DNA of 64,000 nucleotides from Anolis sagrei (Eukaryota; Chordata; Lepidosauria; Squamata; Anolidae). The number at the start of each line of letters is the position of its first letter. Position 1 is the stretch's first letter. The notes under the pieces were generated by a model that was not told the origin of the DNA, ran no database searches, and saw nothing but the letters and a program-made list of their open reading frames with translations. The DNA lies in assembly GCF_037176765.1 (NCBI RefSeq), contig NC_090024.1:154813278-154877277 (forward strand). Direction: 5' to 3'. Below are positions 23,001 through 37,100 of the stretch, one piece after another. The translations under genes and the position numbers were made by a program.

Positions 23001-26000
23001 CCTTTCTCCATAACTGATTCCCCCCCCCCCCCCCCCCGTTGCATCAGTATCTAATCTCCAGATATGGATTTAAGATCTTTTGCTGAGCAAAAGACATCAT
23101 TGAAGAAAGTTATCTGTGTGGGTGGGGAAGGGGATCAGAATTTGCTTGTGGTTTTATGTTGAGTGCTATCAGATTGGTTGAACTGAACTAGCAGCACAGA
23201 AATTTGAATATGCTTCCATAGTACTAAAGTCTTCTTCAAACAACTGCAAGTTTTCCTTACCTTATGCTAATTTGGCTTATTTCATGTTAATTTTGCTATT
23301 TTATTTGGAGCAAAGACATTTTTGAAAAGTATAAAATGTGTAAACAGGATGCTATAGTACAACGTTTCTCAACCTAAGGGGGTCATGAGGGGGTGTCAGA
23401 AGGGTTGCCGAAGACCATCAGGAAACACAGCATTTTCTGCTGGTCATGGGGTTCTGTGTTGGAAGTTTGGTCCAATTGTATCATTGGTGGGATCCAGAAT
23501 GCTCTTTGATTGTAGGTGAACTATAAATCCCAGCAACTACAACTCTCAAATGTCAAGATCTATTTTCAGCAAACCTCACCAGTGTTCAGATTTGGGCATA
23601 CTGAGTATCCATGCCAAGTTTGGTCCAGATCCATCATTGTTTGAGTCCACAGTGTTATCTGGATGTAGGTGAACTACAACTTTAAAACTCAAGGTCAATG
23701 CCCACCAAACTCTTCCAGTATTTTCTGTTGATCATGGGAGTTCTGTGTGCCAAGTATGGTGGAGTTCAGAATGCTATCTGATTGTAGGTGAACTATAAAT
23801 CCCAGCAATTACAACTCCCAAATAACAAAATTAATTCATCCCCCCCCCAACCCCACCAATATTCAAATTTGGGTGTATCGGATATTTGTGCCAAATGTGG
23901 TCCAGTGAATGAAAATACATCCTGCATATCAGATATTTACATTACGATTCATAACAGTAGCAAAACTAAAATGATGAAGTAGCAACAAAAATAATTTTAT
24001 GGTTGGGGGTCACCACTACACGAAGAACTGTGTTAAGGGGTCGTGGCATTAGGAAGGTTGAGAAACACTGCTGTAGTGTGTATTTTGTTATAAAATGGCA
24101 AAAATACATTTTCATGTTCTTTCATTTGAAGATCTTTCTGTTTTTACTTCTGAATGTAAACATGATATGTCTGTATGCCTGTAAAATTACCCAAATGCAT
24201 AGCATTTGAAACCGTAACCTTTTGTGTTTGGCAGAAGTATGATGACTCAGCCGGATGAAGACTGTAAGGAAGAGGAATTGCTAAGGCAGGATTTGAAGTT
24301 CTATTTCATGAATCCATGTGAAAAATACCGAGCTAGACGTCAAATCCCATGGAAACTGGGGCTTCAGATTTTGAAGATAGTTATGGTTACTACACAGGTA
24401 AGTTAAAAATATATATACTGATTTGAAATTACATGTTAGTCTTTCTTGTAAGTCAATTAAGAAGTAAAGAGGCTCTCAGTTACTTCCGGTTACTGCTTTA
24501 GGTGCTTAGCATTTCCAGCAAGCATAAAATGGGAAAAAAAGGTAATTTACCACTGCCCTCCTGTAAACTTGCCTTATGGGATTTGATCATCAGATATGTT
24601 TTTCTCCTCTCTGTGTGTTTATGCATGTTACTTTAACTTGCCTCTGCAAATATTGAAGGAGTAGCCACTATCATTTTGGGCCTGAATTCTTTATATTCAT
24701 TTAGATCTGTGGCCTCGGCATGGGTTGTGACACCTTCAAAGGCTAAAAATCTCCTTGTATTTATCAGCCTGTCATTCCTAATACCACTGCCCCCTCTCCT
24801 TTCCCCTTCAGATGTGAAGGTTGGGGAGACCTTGGAAGGTCCAGGTCAGATTGTCTGTCAGCTGCTGTGACCTGTGTTTTCACAAGCACCCAGTGCACTT
24901 TGTCTTGGGATTTGCTGGTTAAAGAATCCATTGGATGTCAGGAAACTCTGAGTAGGTAAAAGAAACAGGCACAGAATTTGGTGCAATATAGAATTCCTTG
25001 GCACCAGGTTTATGAAAGTCGACATTGGCTAAATCTAGCCTGTGGGTGATTGGTTCTTCATATCTGCGTTAGTTTACTCTTCTTAAGAATTATTATTCCA
25101 GATCACATCAAAGACCTTTGCAGTTCAGAATTGCTTTATTAACCAACCAAAAGCCTATGGAATGCCCTCCCTGCGAAATATTAATGTGATTGCAATCCAA
25201 GCAACTGAAGCTGAGAGATATATTGCCTCTCAAACTAGAGATAATTATAGCTGTTGTAATTGGTCATTTTGATAGTCTTATGATCCAGGATTTTGTCTGA
25301 TAGTATTTCAAAGTCATTTGGGGTTGTAGACATACTCCATTTCACAGCAGCAATCATGGAGCGAAACATGCTTTAATTATTTGCTGTAAAAGGTACTTTT
25401 TCATGTTGGACCTAGTTCATGGTGAACAGTATGGCATGCCTCCTATAAAGCTTGCTAACTTAAAGTCTTTGGAGATCCTAAACAAGCAAACAAGCCGTCT
25501 TAAGAACCCCTTATTGAACAAGCATGAACAGCAGAAAAGAGATGAGCAGATAATTCTGTCTCACCAATTAACCTGGTATTTTAAAAAACACACCTCTTTA
25601 AATTTGGCCACCAAAATGGTGGAGAAAAATAAGAGAAGTTGAAAGACAAAAACATGCCTGGATGCATTTTGGAAAAAACCTTGAAATTATCTCTAGGTGG
25701 TTCAAAATATTTTTCTCTATTTATACAAGTATTAACTTATCTTTGTCTATGTATACCAACTTGGTGGTTTCAGTTCACTAGTGCATATTGTAATTTTGAT
25801 AGAAAAATAGCTATAACTCCTCTTTTGAACCACTCTCCTCTTTTGTGGCTAAGGACTTATCCATGTTTTTACCATGTTCTCTCTGCCTCTGGTGCCAAAT
25901 CTTCTGTTAGTTTGTATTTACCTAGTATACAAATCATATTGAATATGCACTGCTGCTTCTAGAATTCTTTGCTATTAAACATTAAACTGCAGAGAATCAG

Positions 26001-27596
26001 ATCTCGTCATGGTACTAGCCGCCAGTAGATAATGTTTGCCAGTCTCTGCACTTTTATTTATTACAGGACTGATACTAAGTAAATCACTCACACCTCCCCA
26101 CTCCCAGTGAGAACTCAAAAAAGTTCAAGTGATATCAGTGCTTGAAAAGAGAAAGAGAGGAACTCAAGTTATCTGTGTTTTTGTTCATTCATTTGTTTGT
26201 TCATTCAAATTAATTTGATAGAGAGGAGCCACACTTCAGTGGGCAAACATATGCAAGAGATAAGTTCAGTTCCTTGTATTTTTATTCAAGCCCAGTTACT
26301 TGTATCACGGAAAGCAATACTAAGGAAATTTTACCACCAAGATCTTGGAGAACTACTGCAAACCAATAGATAGTATTAGGCTTGAAGAAAGCGCTGAGCT
26401 GCTAAACTTGCTGACCAAAAGGTTGCAGGTTCAAATCTGGGGAGCAGCGTGAGCTTCTGCCCCAGCTTCTGCCAACCTAGCAGTTTGAAAACATGCAAAT
26501 GTGAGTAGATTAATAGGTACCGCTCCGGCGTGAAGGTAACAGCACTCCATGAAGTCATGCTGGCCATATGACCGTGGAGGTATCTACGGACAATGCCGGC
26601 TCTTTGGCTTAGAAATGGAGACGAGCACCAACCCCCAGAGTCGGACACGACTAGACTTAATGTCAGGAGAAAACCTTTACCTTTGCAACCTTTAGTTTTT
26701 AGGCTTGAAGGCCTATGTTGGCTATTGTATACATTTAAGTTAATCATCATATGATAATTAAAATTGTCATATTGTTGCAATGGCAGTTAAAGTGGTATTT
26801 GTTGGAATTCAACCTCACACTGCCCAAGTTTACAGTTCTCAATGAGGAGTAGTTAGTTTCAGAATAGGAGGAGGGAAATTCCTTTCCCCCATGACTCCTG
26901 TATGACAGTTGGAATGTATCTATTTCTTCTCTCCTCTCTGTCTCTGATCTCATTCTGAATGGTTGTGTAAAATGTATTCTTTTCTACTTCTGAGTTCTCT
27001 TTTTGCATCTTGGTGTGTGCTGTATGAGAGGTAGTGAGAGAGGTAGTGATTGGAGATTTTTTCCTCTCTTTTGAACTCTAAAAGAGATGGAGTTCTAGAC
27101 TAGCTAGGACCCTGTTCTTCACTGTTAAGAAATGTAGTTATTAGGCCTGGGTAACAACGGAAAAATTTGTTTCTAAAATCGATTTGTATTTGGGGTTTTT
27201 TTTTTGTTTCGATATTTAAAATAATTACAAAATTTTCCCTTAAAAAAGTTCGGTATTTACGAAATTTCGTTAATATTAACGAATCAATTCGTTAAAATGG
27301 CGGACGCGGTTGCGCGATGTGAAAATAATAGTTTTAAATAATAGTTTTAACCTCGGAGAAGGAAAGAGGGGGGAAAGAGAGAGAGAGGAGGGGTGAAACA
27401 AACCACTTTCTGCCTTCGTGAATGTAAGGGACAGTGAAAGCAGTACTGAAAGATGGCCATCCATTCTTAATAATAATAATAAATATAATTAATATAATTA
27501 ATATAATAGTTTTAACCTGGAGAAGGAAAGAGGGGGGAAGGAGAGAGAGAGGAGGGTGGGTGAGATCTCTATTCTGGTTTGACAATGCTTCTTCTC

Positions 27597-27644
<48 letters not shown>

Positions 27645-30600
27645 CCACTTTCTGCCTTCGTGAATGTAAGGGACAATGAAAGCAGTACTGAAAGATGGCC
27701 ATCCATTCTTAATAATAATAATAAATATAATTAATATAATTAATATAATAGTTTTAACCTGGAGAAGGAAAGAGGTTAGGCAGGCAACAGGCAGGTCTCT
27801 GAGTGCTGTGCACTGCTGTGTCTCTTTACCCAATGCACGCAGGCCAGAGTGAGGAAAGAGGTGAGGTGACGACAGGAGGAGAGGAGAATTTGATCCACTT
27901 AAGCAGAGGCCAGGGACCCGGAAGTGGGGTAAATGCCGACCGCTTGCAACCAGGGAGAGGGGAGGGAAACAACTATAAAACTTGCACCAGACACATACGG
28001 AAATAATAACGAAACAATTACAAAACAATTACGAAATAGCTTTAAAAATTCGTTTCGTTTTTTAGTTGCTCCTGGATGGTTTGTTATCGCTTCGTTTACC
28101 CAAAAAAATAACGAATTATTAACGAATTACGAAATTAACGAACGAAACCGCCCAGCCCTAGTAGTTATCATTTTGTAAATACCGTAAACTTTTTGTAATT
28201 ATTGAACTCTGCATGTTTGCTTCCTAAGCTCTAAATTCTTTACAGCCACATGGCACTTCACACTTTGTTTGCTGTGTGTGAGCTGAATGCTCAAAATATA
28301 ACTACTCTGTTTTGTACATTTTTATGTTCTGGTGTATTTCTTGGGTAGTTTTCCCTAACGCACAACATCCTAACAGTATCAAACTGATTTAATTGTATTG
28401 TTTAAGTCAAAGTATATACATCATTACAGCTCATAGAGCAGTGTTTCTCAACCTGGTCGTCGGGACCCCTGGGGGGGGGGGTCATGAGGATAGTGTCAGA
28501 GGGGTCTCCAAAGACCATCAGAAAACACAATATTTTCTGTTGGTCATGGAGGTTCTGTGTGGGAAGTTTGGTCCAATTGTATCATTGGTGGGGTTCAGAA
28601 TGCTCTTTGATTGTAGGTGAACTATAAATCCCAACAATTACAACTTCCAAATGTCTATTCCCCCCAAACTCTATCACTGTTCACATTTGGGCATATTGAG
28701 TATTTGTGCTAAGTGGTCCAAATCCATAATTGTTTGAGTCCAGAGTGCTCTCTGGATGCAGGTGAGCTACAACTTCAAAACTCTAGGTCAATGCCCACCA
28801 AACCCTTCCAGTATTTTCTGTCGGTCATTAGAATTCTGTGTGTCAAGTTTGGTTCAATTCCATCATTGGTGGAGTTCAGAATGCTCTTTGATTGTAAGTG
28901 AACTATAAATCCCAGCAACTACAACTCGCAAATGACAAAATCAATCCCTCCCCCCAACCCCACCAGTATTCAAATTTGGGTGTATTGGGTATTTGTGCCA
29001 AATTTGATCCAGAGAATGAAAATATATCCTGCATATCAGATATTTACATTACAATTCGCAACAGTAGCAAAATTACAGTTGTGTAGTAGCAAGAAAAATA
29101 ATGTTACGGTGTGGGGTTACCATAACTTGAGGAACTATTAAGAGGTCACAATATTAGGAAGGTTGAGAACCACTGCCATAGAGGAACCCTAGCTTATTGT
29201 CAGTTTACTAGCCAGGATCTTACCTTCAGAACAAGCCTTGATTTAAAATCCAAGTTGGTAAAGACATTGGACAGAACAAGATTGAAACACTAATATTGAT
29301 GCTTGAAGGAGAAGAGAGGAACATACAGACCTGATATTCATGCTTAACTTGCTTTTAACTTCATCGCTCCTTATATTTGAAAATGGTCCATTGTCAAATC
29401 CATTTACTCTCACTCTGTTTTCTTTTATTTCATTCATTTTTAAAGCTCATCCTGTTTGGTTTGAGTAATCAGTTGGTGGTTTCTTTCAAAGAAGAGAACA
29501 TGGTGGCTTTCAAGCACTTGTTCCTGAAAAACTACTCTGGTGTGGATGAAGATGACTACAGCTGCAGTGTGTACACACAGCAAGATGTTTATGATAGTAT
29601 CTTTTTTGCAATCAACCAGGCAAGTGTTCATGGTATTTACACAAAGAGGGGAAATTGCAAACGTGTTACAATAAATGTTGGAAAACCTTTTTAATATCCC
29701 AGTGGGTTGTTCCTTTTCTGTGAAGGCCTATGGCAGTGATTCTCAACCTGTGGGCCCCCAGATGTTTTGGCCTGCAACTCCCAGAAATCGCAGCCCTTAG
29801 GATTTCTGGAAGTTGAAGGCCAAAACATCTGGGGACCTACAGGTTAAGAACCACTGGACTAGCTATTTGGGATCAGGCTGCTGACAAAATACTAATGTTT
29901 CAAATGAAATACTGTATATACTCATTTAGATTGATTTTTTATTCAAAAATCAATCCAAAAACACTGTGTTGACTTATTAATGGGTCAATAAGTACTGTAC
30001 CTTAACTTTTATTTTAAAAAGAACCATCCCCTTCCTTTGAGTAAAATTTCAAACAGGGAGAGCCTAGTCCATCCCAGAAGAACCCAGAAGAAGCACCAAC
30101 TTCCTTCTGTTTTGTCTCCTGCAGCACAGCTTCTGGCCTTTTAAAATGCCTGAGCGTGAAAATAGCAGCGGTGATAGCAATTTCCCTTTTCCCTCAAAAG
30201 AATATAGGAAATATAGAGAGGGGATCAGTGCTTCTTTTATGCTCTCCTGGGATAGACTAAGCACTCACCTTTAGCCACTCTTCTTCTTATTTTGTGTGTT
30301 TCCTTTGCAAGTAGTACCGACAACTGAAGAATATATCTCTGGGTACACTTGGTTATGAGCAAGATGAAGAGGACTTGGCAGGCTTACAGATATGCAAAAA
30401 GCAATACAGGAAAGGCACAATGCTTCCGTCCAATGATACCTTGCACATAGACAGTACTATTGAAACAGGTAAGACTGAAACAGAAGGCTGTTGTATTTGC
30501 ACTTCTCTTCGTAGTGCAGCTGGGAGGACATGCAGATGACTATGCCTTGCCTAATATTTGTTAAAACCCCATCACCACTGTGTGATTGCATGCTTGTTAT

Positions 30601-33600
30601 CAAATGATGCCAATTCCTCAATGTTGAAAAAATTGTTATCTGTGTGAATATAGTGCCCTTTGAATGGAATCTGAAGATTGAATTTCTTCTGTGTGCATAT
30701 ACAGGTTATGTTTGAATAATTATAGCTTGGTTTAACAGCTGTACTATGCATGGTTTGTCTGCATGTGCTGACCGAAAGGTTGGCGGTTCGAATCCGGGAA
30801 GCAGGGTAAGCTCCTGTCTGTCAGCTCCAGCTTCTCATGTGGGGACATGAGAGAAACCTCCCACGGGATAGTAAAACATCTGGTTGTCACCTGGACAATG
30901 TCCTTGCAGACGACCAATTCTCTCACAACAGAAATGACTTGCAGTTTCTCAAGTTGCTCCTGACATGGAAAAAAAGCCTTAATGAAAGGCAGAGGTGTTG
31001 AGTTAACCCTTACTTTATGTTCCAGAAACTAAAAAGCTATGGTTGGTTACCAGCTTTTGTAGAATTCAAGATCTTAAAAGTGGGCAAAAGTATGATAGCT
31101 GGGACCCAATGCTGGTTGCACGACACGGGTCAGAATTAGAGAAGTGAAGACATTACGTATTTGAACGTGTTTGCATACGATATCCAGATAGCCTTAAGCA
31201 CTATGCTTGGCTATTTGTTGCCCCCTTTCCTTTCTGGTGAACTATCTTGCCACAACTCTGTCGCACCTGCGTCTCTCACTCGCTGCGCTGTCCCATCTAT
31301 CATACTTTTGCCTAAAACTGTAGTGTGAAGTAGGTTTAAGATTCTAGCTTTTTGCACTGCTGGTAAGCATAGCAGAGAGAAAACTAAAGCCGAGCAATCA
31401 GAGAATAGAAGGGACTGCCTGTGACTTTGTGCAAGACATTGATCTATTTAGGTCTTGGCCACCTAGTTTGGAACAGCTGGTGTATTGAGGAAAGGTCTGG
31501 GGCAGGTGAAGACTTGCTTGCATAGATTTTATAGGCATTCACATTTATTTTTAGGAACAAGGTACTCATTGATTTAGTGGGCGATAATAGAGATCCAGCT
31601 TGATTTGAATGCTGTAAACCAAGATTAAAATCCCTGCTCGGCCATAGAAATCTATTGGGTGACCTTGGACATAGACAAATTCTGCCAAGACAACCCATGA
31701 TAGTGGACACTTTAGGGTCATCATAAATCAGAAATGGTTCATAGGCACACAAGAACTACAATACTAGTATAAAGAATGTTGTTTACAGAAATTGAGCTTC
31801 TGTCTTGGAGATTCAGTGCTTTGTGATGTTACAACACAATTTACATTGAAGTTTAAATAAATTTTAAATGAGTATCCTATAGTCTTGTTTATTTATGCTT
31901 GGAAACAAATTTCACTAACACCATATTCCATAGGATTTCTGTCATAGTTTGCCCATGATGGTATAGCATAAAGTTATTGTATCTCTTCTTTCGTTTGGGT
32001 ATTCTTCCTGCCACCACCATTGCAGAATGCATCCAGCTAGACCCACAAGAACTGGCTACTAAAGAAACAAGTGACTTGAAGAACTCATCATTTTTCAGCT
32101 TTGAGTTTTATAGGTAAAGTGGGTTTTGTGCGAGCAAGGCTTTTATATATTCTTTTTAAGGAGAATAATGGAATATTAGCTCATATCATTTTTTTTGCTT
32201 TATTTATAGGCTCATACAGGTTGACATATCTTTTAAACTAAAAGGCATTGACCTACAGACCATTCATGATCGTGAACTGCCCGACTGTTATGAATTTGAG
32301 AATACCGTAAGTGCTATCTTGTATTCCAAATATAAAAGACATGGGCTGGCATCCTGTATTGCAATTATATATTTGTAACCCACACATTTGTGTTCAGTTA
32401 TACTACATATTCACAATTGCAGATGCCTCTTGAGTCTGACCTTGAAGCTTCTCGGAGAGATAGACATATTCTGTTGACTGTCAGGGCTTAGCAGGATGAT
32501 ATTTCCAGCCCCCTACAACCAACAAATAGGTCTGCGATAATCAGAAATAGGTGTGCGATAATCAGAAACATGACTTCTAGTGAAACTCCCTCTGCAGATT
32601 GCTGGCAATAGGGTGCTGGAAATGTCATCTTGCGATATCAGCCAAATAGTCTTTCATTGCTGTTGGTTGTGAAATTTGGCTTGGGGAATCAGGCTGAGAG
32701 ACAATATTTACATATGCATTCATATCTAAGTTGACAATGTAGGATCTTGGTTGATCCCCCCCCACCCCCCATCTTAGGCAATTTATTAGGATGGACTTCT
32801 TTAAATCTTCAGTCAAGTGTCTTGTAGCCATGGAGTGGGACAAAGATGAAAATAATGCCCATTGTTTTACCTACTACCAATCCAGTATCAGATATATTGA
32901 GACAGCCATATTAATATAAGCCATTGGAAATCAAACTTGAAGCAACTTCTTTATCTACAGTACCTTATAGGTAAACTTCTTCTTGCCTCTGCATGATATT
33001 GCTTAGTATACTAAACAATATCATTAGTATACATTATAATGATATTGTTTAGTATACGATACAATATCATTAGTATACAGATGGATTGGCAGGAACAAGC
33101 TGCTTGCCATTTTGTCTGCCCATCATTTATTTCACCCGTCCCTCTGATATAGAAGTGCTCAATTGATAGTTTTCTAATATGGGTATGGTTTAAAGGACTT
33201 GTTACTAAATGCAGGCTAATAATTGTTCTATCTTTTTTTTTTTTGGACTACATCTCCAGCCAGGCCAAAAAAGTAAAAGCTCTGGTCTTATGGAAGGCTT
33301 GTGCATGTGTGTTTAATAAAATCTTATAGTAAAATATATGTTAAATACCGGTACATATATTTTAAAGATTTGTTTTAACTGTTTTATGGTGCTATCCATT
33401 TTTGTTTTTGCCTATTTAGATTACTGTGTGTGATATAAAGCAATCCACAGTGGTGGTCCATAGACTAATTCTAGTCAATGAATAAGTGTATTCACTTCAG
33501 TGAATAAGCGTATTCTGAGTATTTTATTTAAATTGAACTGGGAGTTTTGTAAGTTGTTTTATACTAATTTGTTTTATGTTAGTGGGCTGTATGGCCATGT

Positions 33601-34067
33601 TCCAGAAGCATTCTCTCCTGGCATTTTAAGTTAATTGATATTGTTATCGTTGTAAACGTTGATGTATTTTACTTGTATTTTATGTGGTTTGTGGTATTAT
33701 TATATGTCGCCCCAAGTCCCTTCTGGGAGATAGCGGTGGTACCCCAATGGGTGCCATCTTGTTGTGGTTGGGGGCTTAATTACTCCAAGGATGTTGAGAG
33801 CTGTGCTGGTGGTGGTGTAACTACGAGCAGGTCCAACTAAGTCAGCGTGTTCTCAGTTGAGGAATGGAACTAAGAGCACCTAACCCATTAGCACTATGGG
33901 AAAACAAACCAAAACAAAGTATATGCTGGCTTGGTCATTGCTCAGGATAGACAGGACCATGGTGGATGCTGCTGATTCTGGACATCCATTGAAAGTGGGC
34001 TACAGAACCAAAATACAAATGAACACTCGGAGAAGCGGCAGAAATATACAATACCAGAAAACCGCAC

Positions 34068-34105
<38 letters not shown>

Positions 34106-37100
34106 GGGAAAGAAAGAAACATTTATAACCTATGGACATAAGTAAGGTGCCAGTCTAAGAAACATGGGAAGGAAAATTGCCAGTCCCTACATCAGATAAC
34201 CAGAGATAAAAAAGTGTAAACATTTTATTGTTTCATGCAAATAATTTTGTTTTGTAAAAAAATACTCCAATGTTTATATCTACAGATTACTTTTAACAAT
34301 AGAGCACATAGTGGTAAAATGAAAATATTTTTTGATACTGATGCTGACATCCAAGAATGTAAAGACTGGAATATATCTGGCTCAAGTAAGTATTGTGGAT
34401 GTGGATATCAGATAGAATTATGCTGATGGGTGCTTCATGACTGTAGGTGTTTTGTCATCTTATGCATAAGTTCTTATACCTGAACACATGAATTAGAGGA
34501 TTCATCTGAAATGTTGCAGTGTAAAATATCCATACAGGTTGGTAAGGTTCACGGTCCCTCAGACTGTTGGGGGGCCAGACTATAGTTTGAAAAAAAACAT
34601 GAACAAATTCCCATGCCCCTTGCACATACCTTATTTGTTGTGCAAAACAAATTACTGAAGAACTATTTTAACCAACATAAACATATCAGTATTTCAATGA
34701 GAAGTGTAGATCTGCTATTGGGTGATGATGCAGTCAAGTTAATTAGGATTGTTTGTTTTATGCCTTCAAGTTGTTTTGGACTTAGGGCAATCTTAAATCT
34801 AAAGTTTAGGGCTGGGCAGATGACTTTCGGAAGACTGTATCCAGCCCGTGGGCCTAGATTTGGGGACCCCTGCTCTAGATGTACTGTTGATCTACAAGTG
34901 TGGTGGAATGGTTTGAGTGTTAGACTAGGATAGTGGTTCTCAACTTGTTCTGTCCTCAGATGTTTTGGCCTACAACTCCCAGAAATCCCAGCCAACTTAC
35001 CAGCTGTTAGGATTTCTGGGAGTTGAAGGCCAAAACGTCTGGGTGGCCAGAGGTTCAGAACCACTGTACTAGGACTTTGAAGACCAGCATTCAGATCTTC
35101 ACTCAGTCATGGAAACACAGTGAATGATTTTGACTTCAGAGGAAGGCAGTGGCAAAGCTCCTGTGAAAAAAATCTTAGGCTTGCCATATGTCAGGGTTGA
35201 TTTGAAAGCTCATAGCAAAAAAATGCGTTATTGTTTTCACTGTATAAGTTACCATGCTGACATTTGGATACTGGAATTAGAAATTATTACACGTTGTAGG
35301 AGAGCTAGGGAAATGTTTGCTAAATTGCAAATTGGAATGAAGGAATGGGGTAGAGCTGTTTTATAAAAACAAAAGCTAACTGGAGAACTGGTCTTCTTTA
35401 TGTTATAATTTTATAATGACATTGGGATTTTTTAAAATTGAAAGATAGGATTAAACATCTGTAAAATAATACCATCAATTTCAAAGCTGTTAAGTTTCAT
35501 TCAACCCAAATCTCTGAGAGAAAAGGCTGGTGCAAAAGATTTCAAAACTAAGCACCACATGAAAACGTAACTGTTTTTGCAAATTTTGTTGCACTCTGCT
35601 TTTGGGGAAATTTTCTTTGCCATGGGTTATTTTAACTTTGTAGTTCCTTGTATCTGCTATATGCATGCTGCTCTAAGAAATCTGTCTCCTAGCTAATTGA
35701 GGCATTGTTCTGTAATGTCAGCTTGACAAAATATGGCAAGATTTTGAAGCCAGCGAGTCCTACAGTTTCAGTTAATAAACAAGAACAAAACATATATGCA
35801 CTGTACCTTTTACTGGGGTTCTGGAGATGGATGTGTATCACATACAGGGCTGTAGCCAAGGGGGTGGGTGTGCAACCCCCCCCCCCCCATTTTTCAGGTT
35901 GAAAAGAAAAACCTGGCTTACTCATTAATTTTAACTGGTTAACCAAATCCCTATCCTAAGTCTATGAGAAGCAAAAATTAAATGAGTCCCTCCAGAACTG
36001 CAAGCACTATCACTAACAAATTTTGACAATTTATTCACAGCCATTACTTGCAACAACCAAGCAACCAAGGTGGCCCACCCAGAACTGGCAGGCAAAGCCT
36101 AAGGCATGGGAGGGATTTAAAGCCCCCCATGAAGGAGACCAGAAAATTGATTTAATTAAGTCTATATAAAATCTAGAATGAACCATACTATTTAAATTAT
36201 TTTTGTGTTATGGAACTACTTTTATGATTCGCAAAATATTTTTTCAACCCCTCCTCCCATTTTTTTTGGCTATGGCCCTGATCCCATATACGTTTAGAAC
36301 TTAATGCAGCCTATGTATGCATGTGTAGACACCCCCCACCCCCCCTCCTGCATTTTATGCCTTCAGCAATTCCACTTTTACAGTCATGAGACCTATTAAA
36401 ATAAGTGGGACTTGTTCTGAACATAAGGTTTTGGTTTAGCCTTCTGTTTGTTTTTGCTTGAAAATGCCTATTTTTTTTCTTTTGTTCCTATATTAGTCCA
36501 AAAAAATACTCAGTACCTCTTGGTTTTTGATGGGTTCGTCATTGTGAGCTGCATCGCTTCCCTTATTCTCTGTACACGATCCATTATCCTTGCTCTCAAA
36601 CTGCAAAAAGTAAGTATGTGCCTGTCTTTCCGATTGATGTACAGTTGCCTTTGAATTTCCCAAGACATATGTTGTGTGTGGGGATGGGATGAGGCTGCAG
36701 AAATGTTCAAGAAACAATAGTTTGTAGTCTATTTGGCTTGTAGCTTGGCCATACTCTCTGGGGGACTCTGGAAGTTGTAATAGAATGAAGTAACTTCCCT
36801 GGGCTCTCTTGAAGAGTTCAGTGTAAGACTTAAATCATGCTGTCTGCACTGCTAACTGCTTTGGATCTGTTTCTAAAAGCTATAAATACTGTGATTAATT
36901 TTTTTTGCAAGAAGAAGTTGAAAGAAATAGACTCTGAACTGCATACCCATGTGTGTGCCTTGTTCCTGTGGGGTTTTTTGCCAGTTTAATTACAGAAATC
37001 ATAGGCATTAGTTGGCCTTGATTTCAATGATGTTTAGAAGGTTGCTTGACTTTTGCATATTACGTACTAATTAATGACTAGTGTGGAGACAATGAGGACA

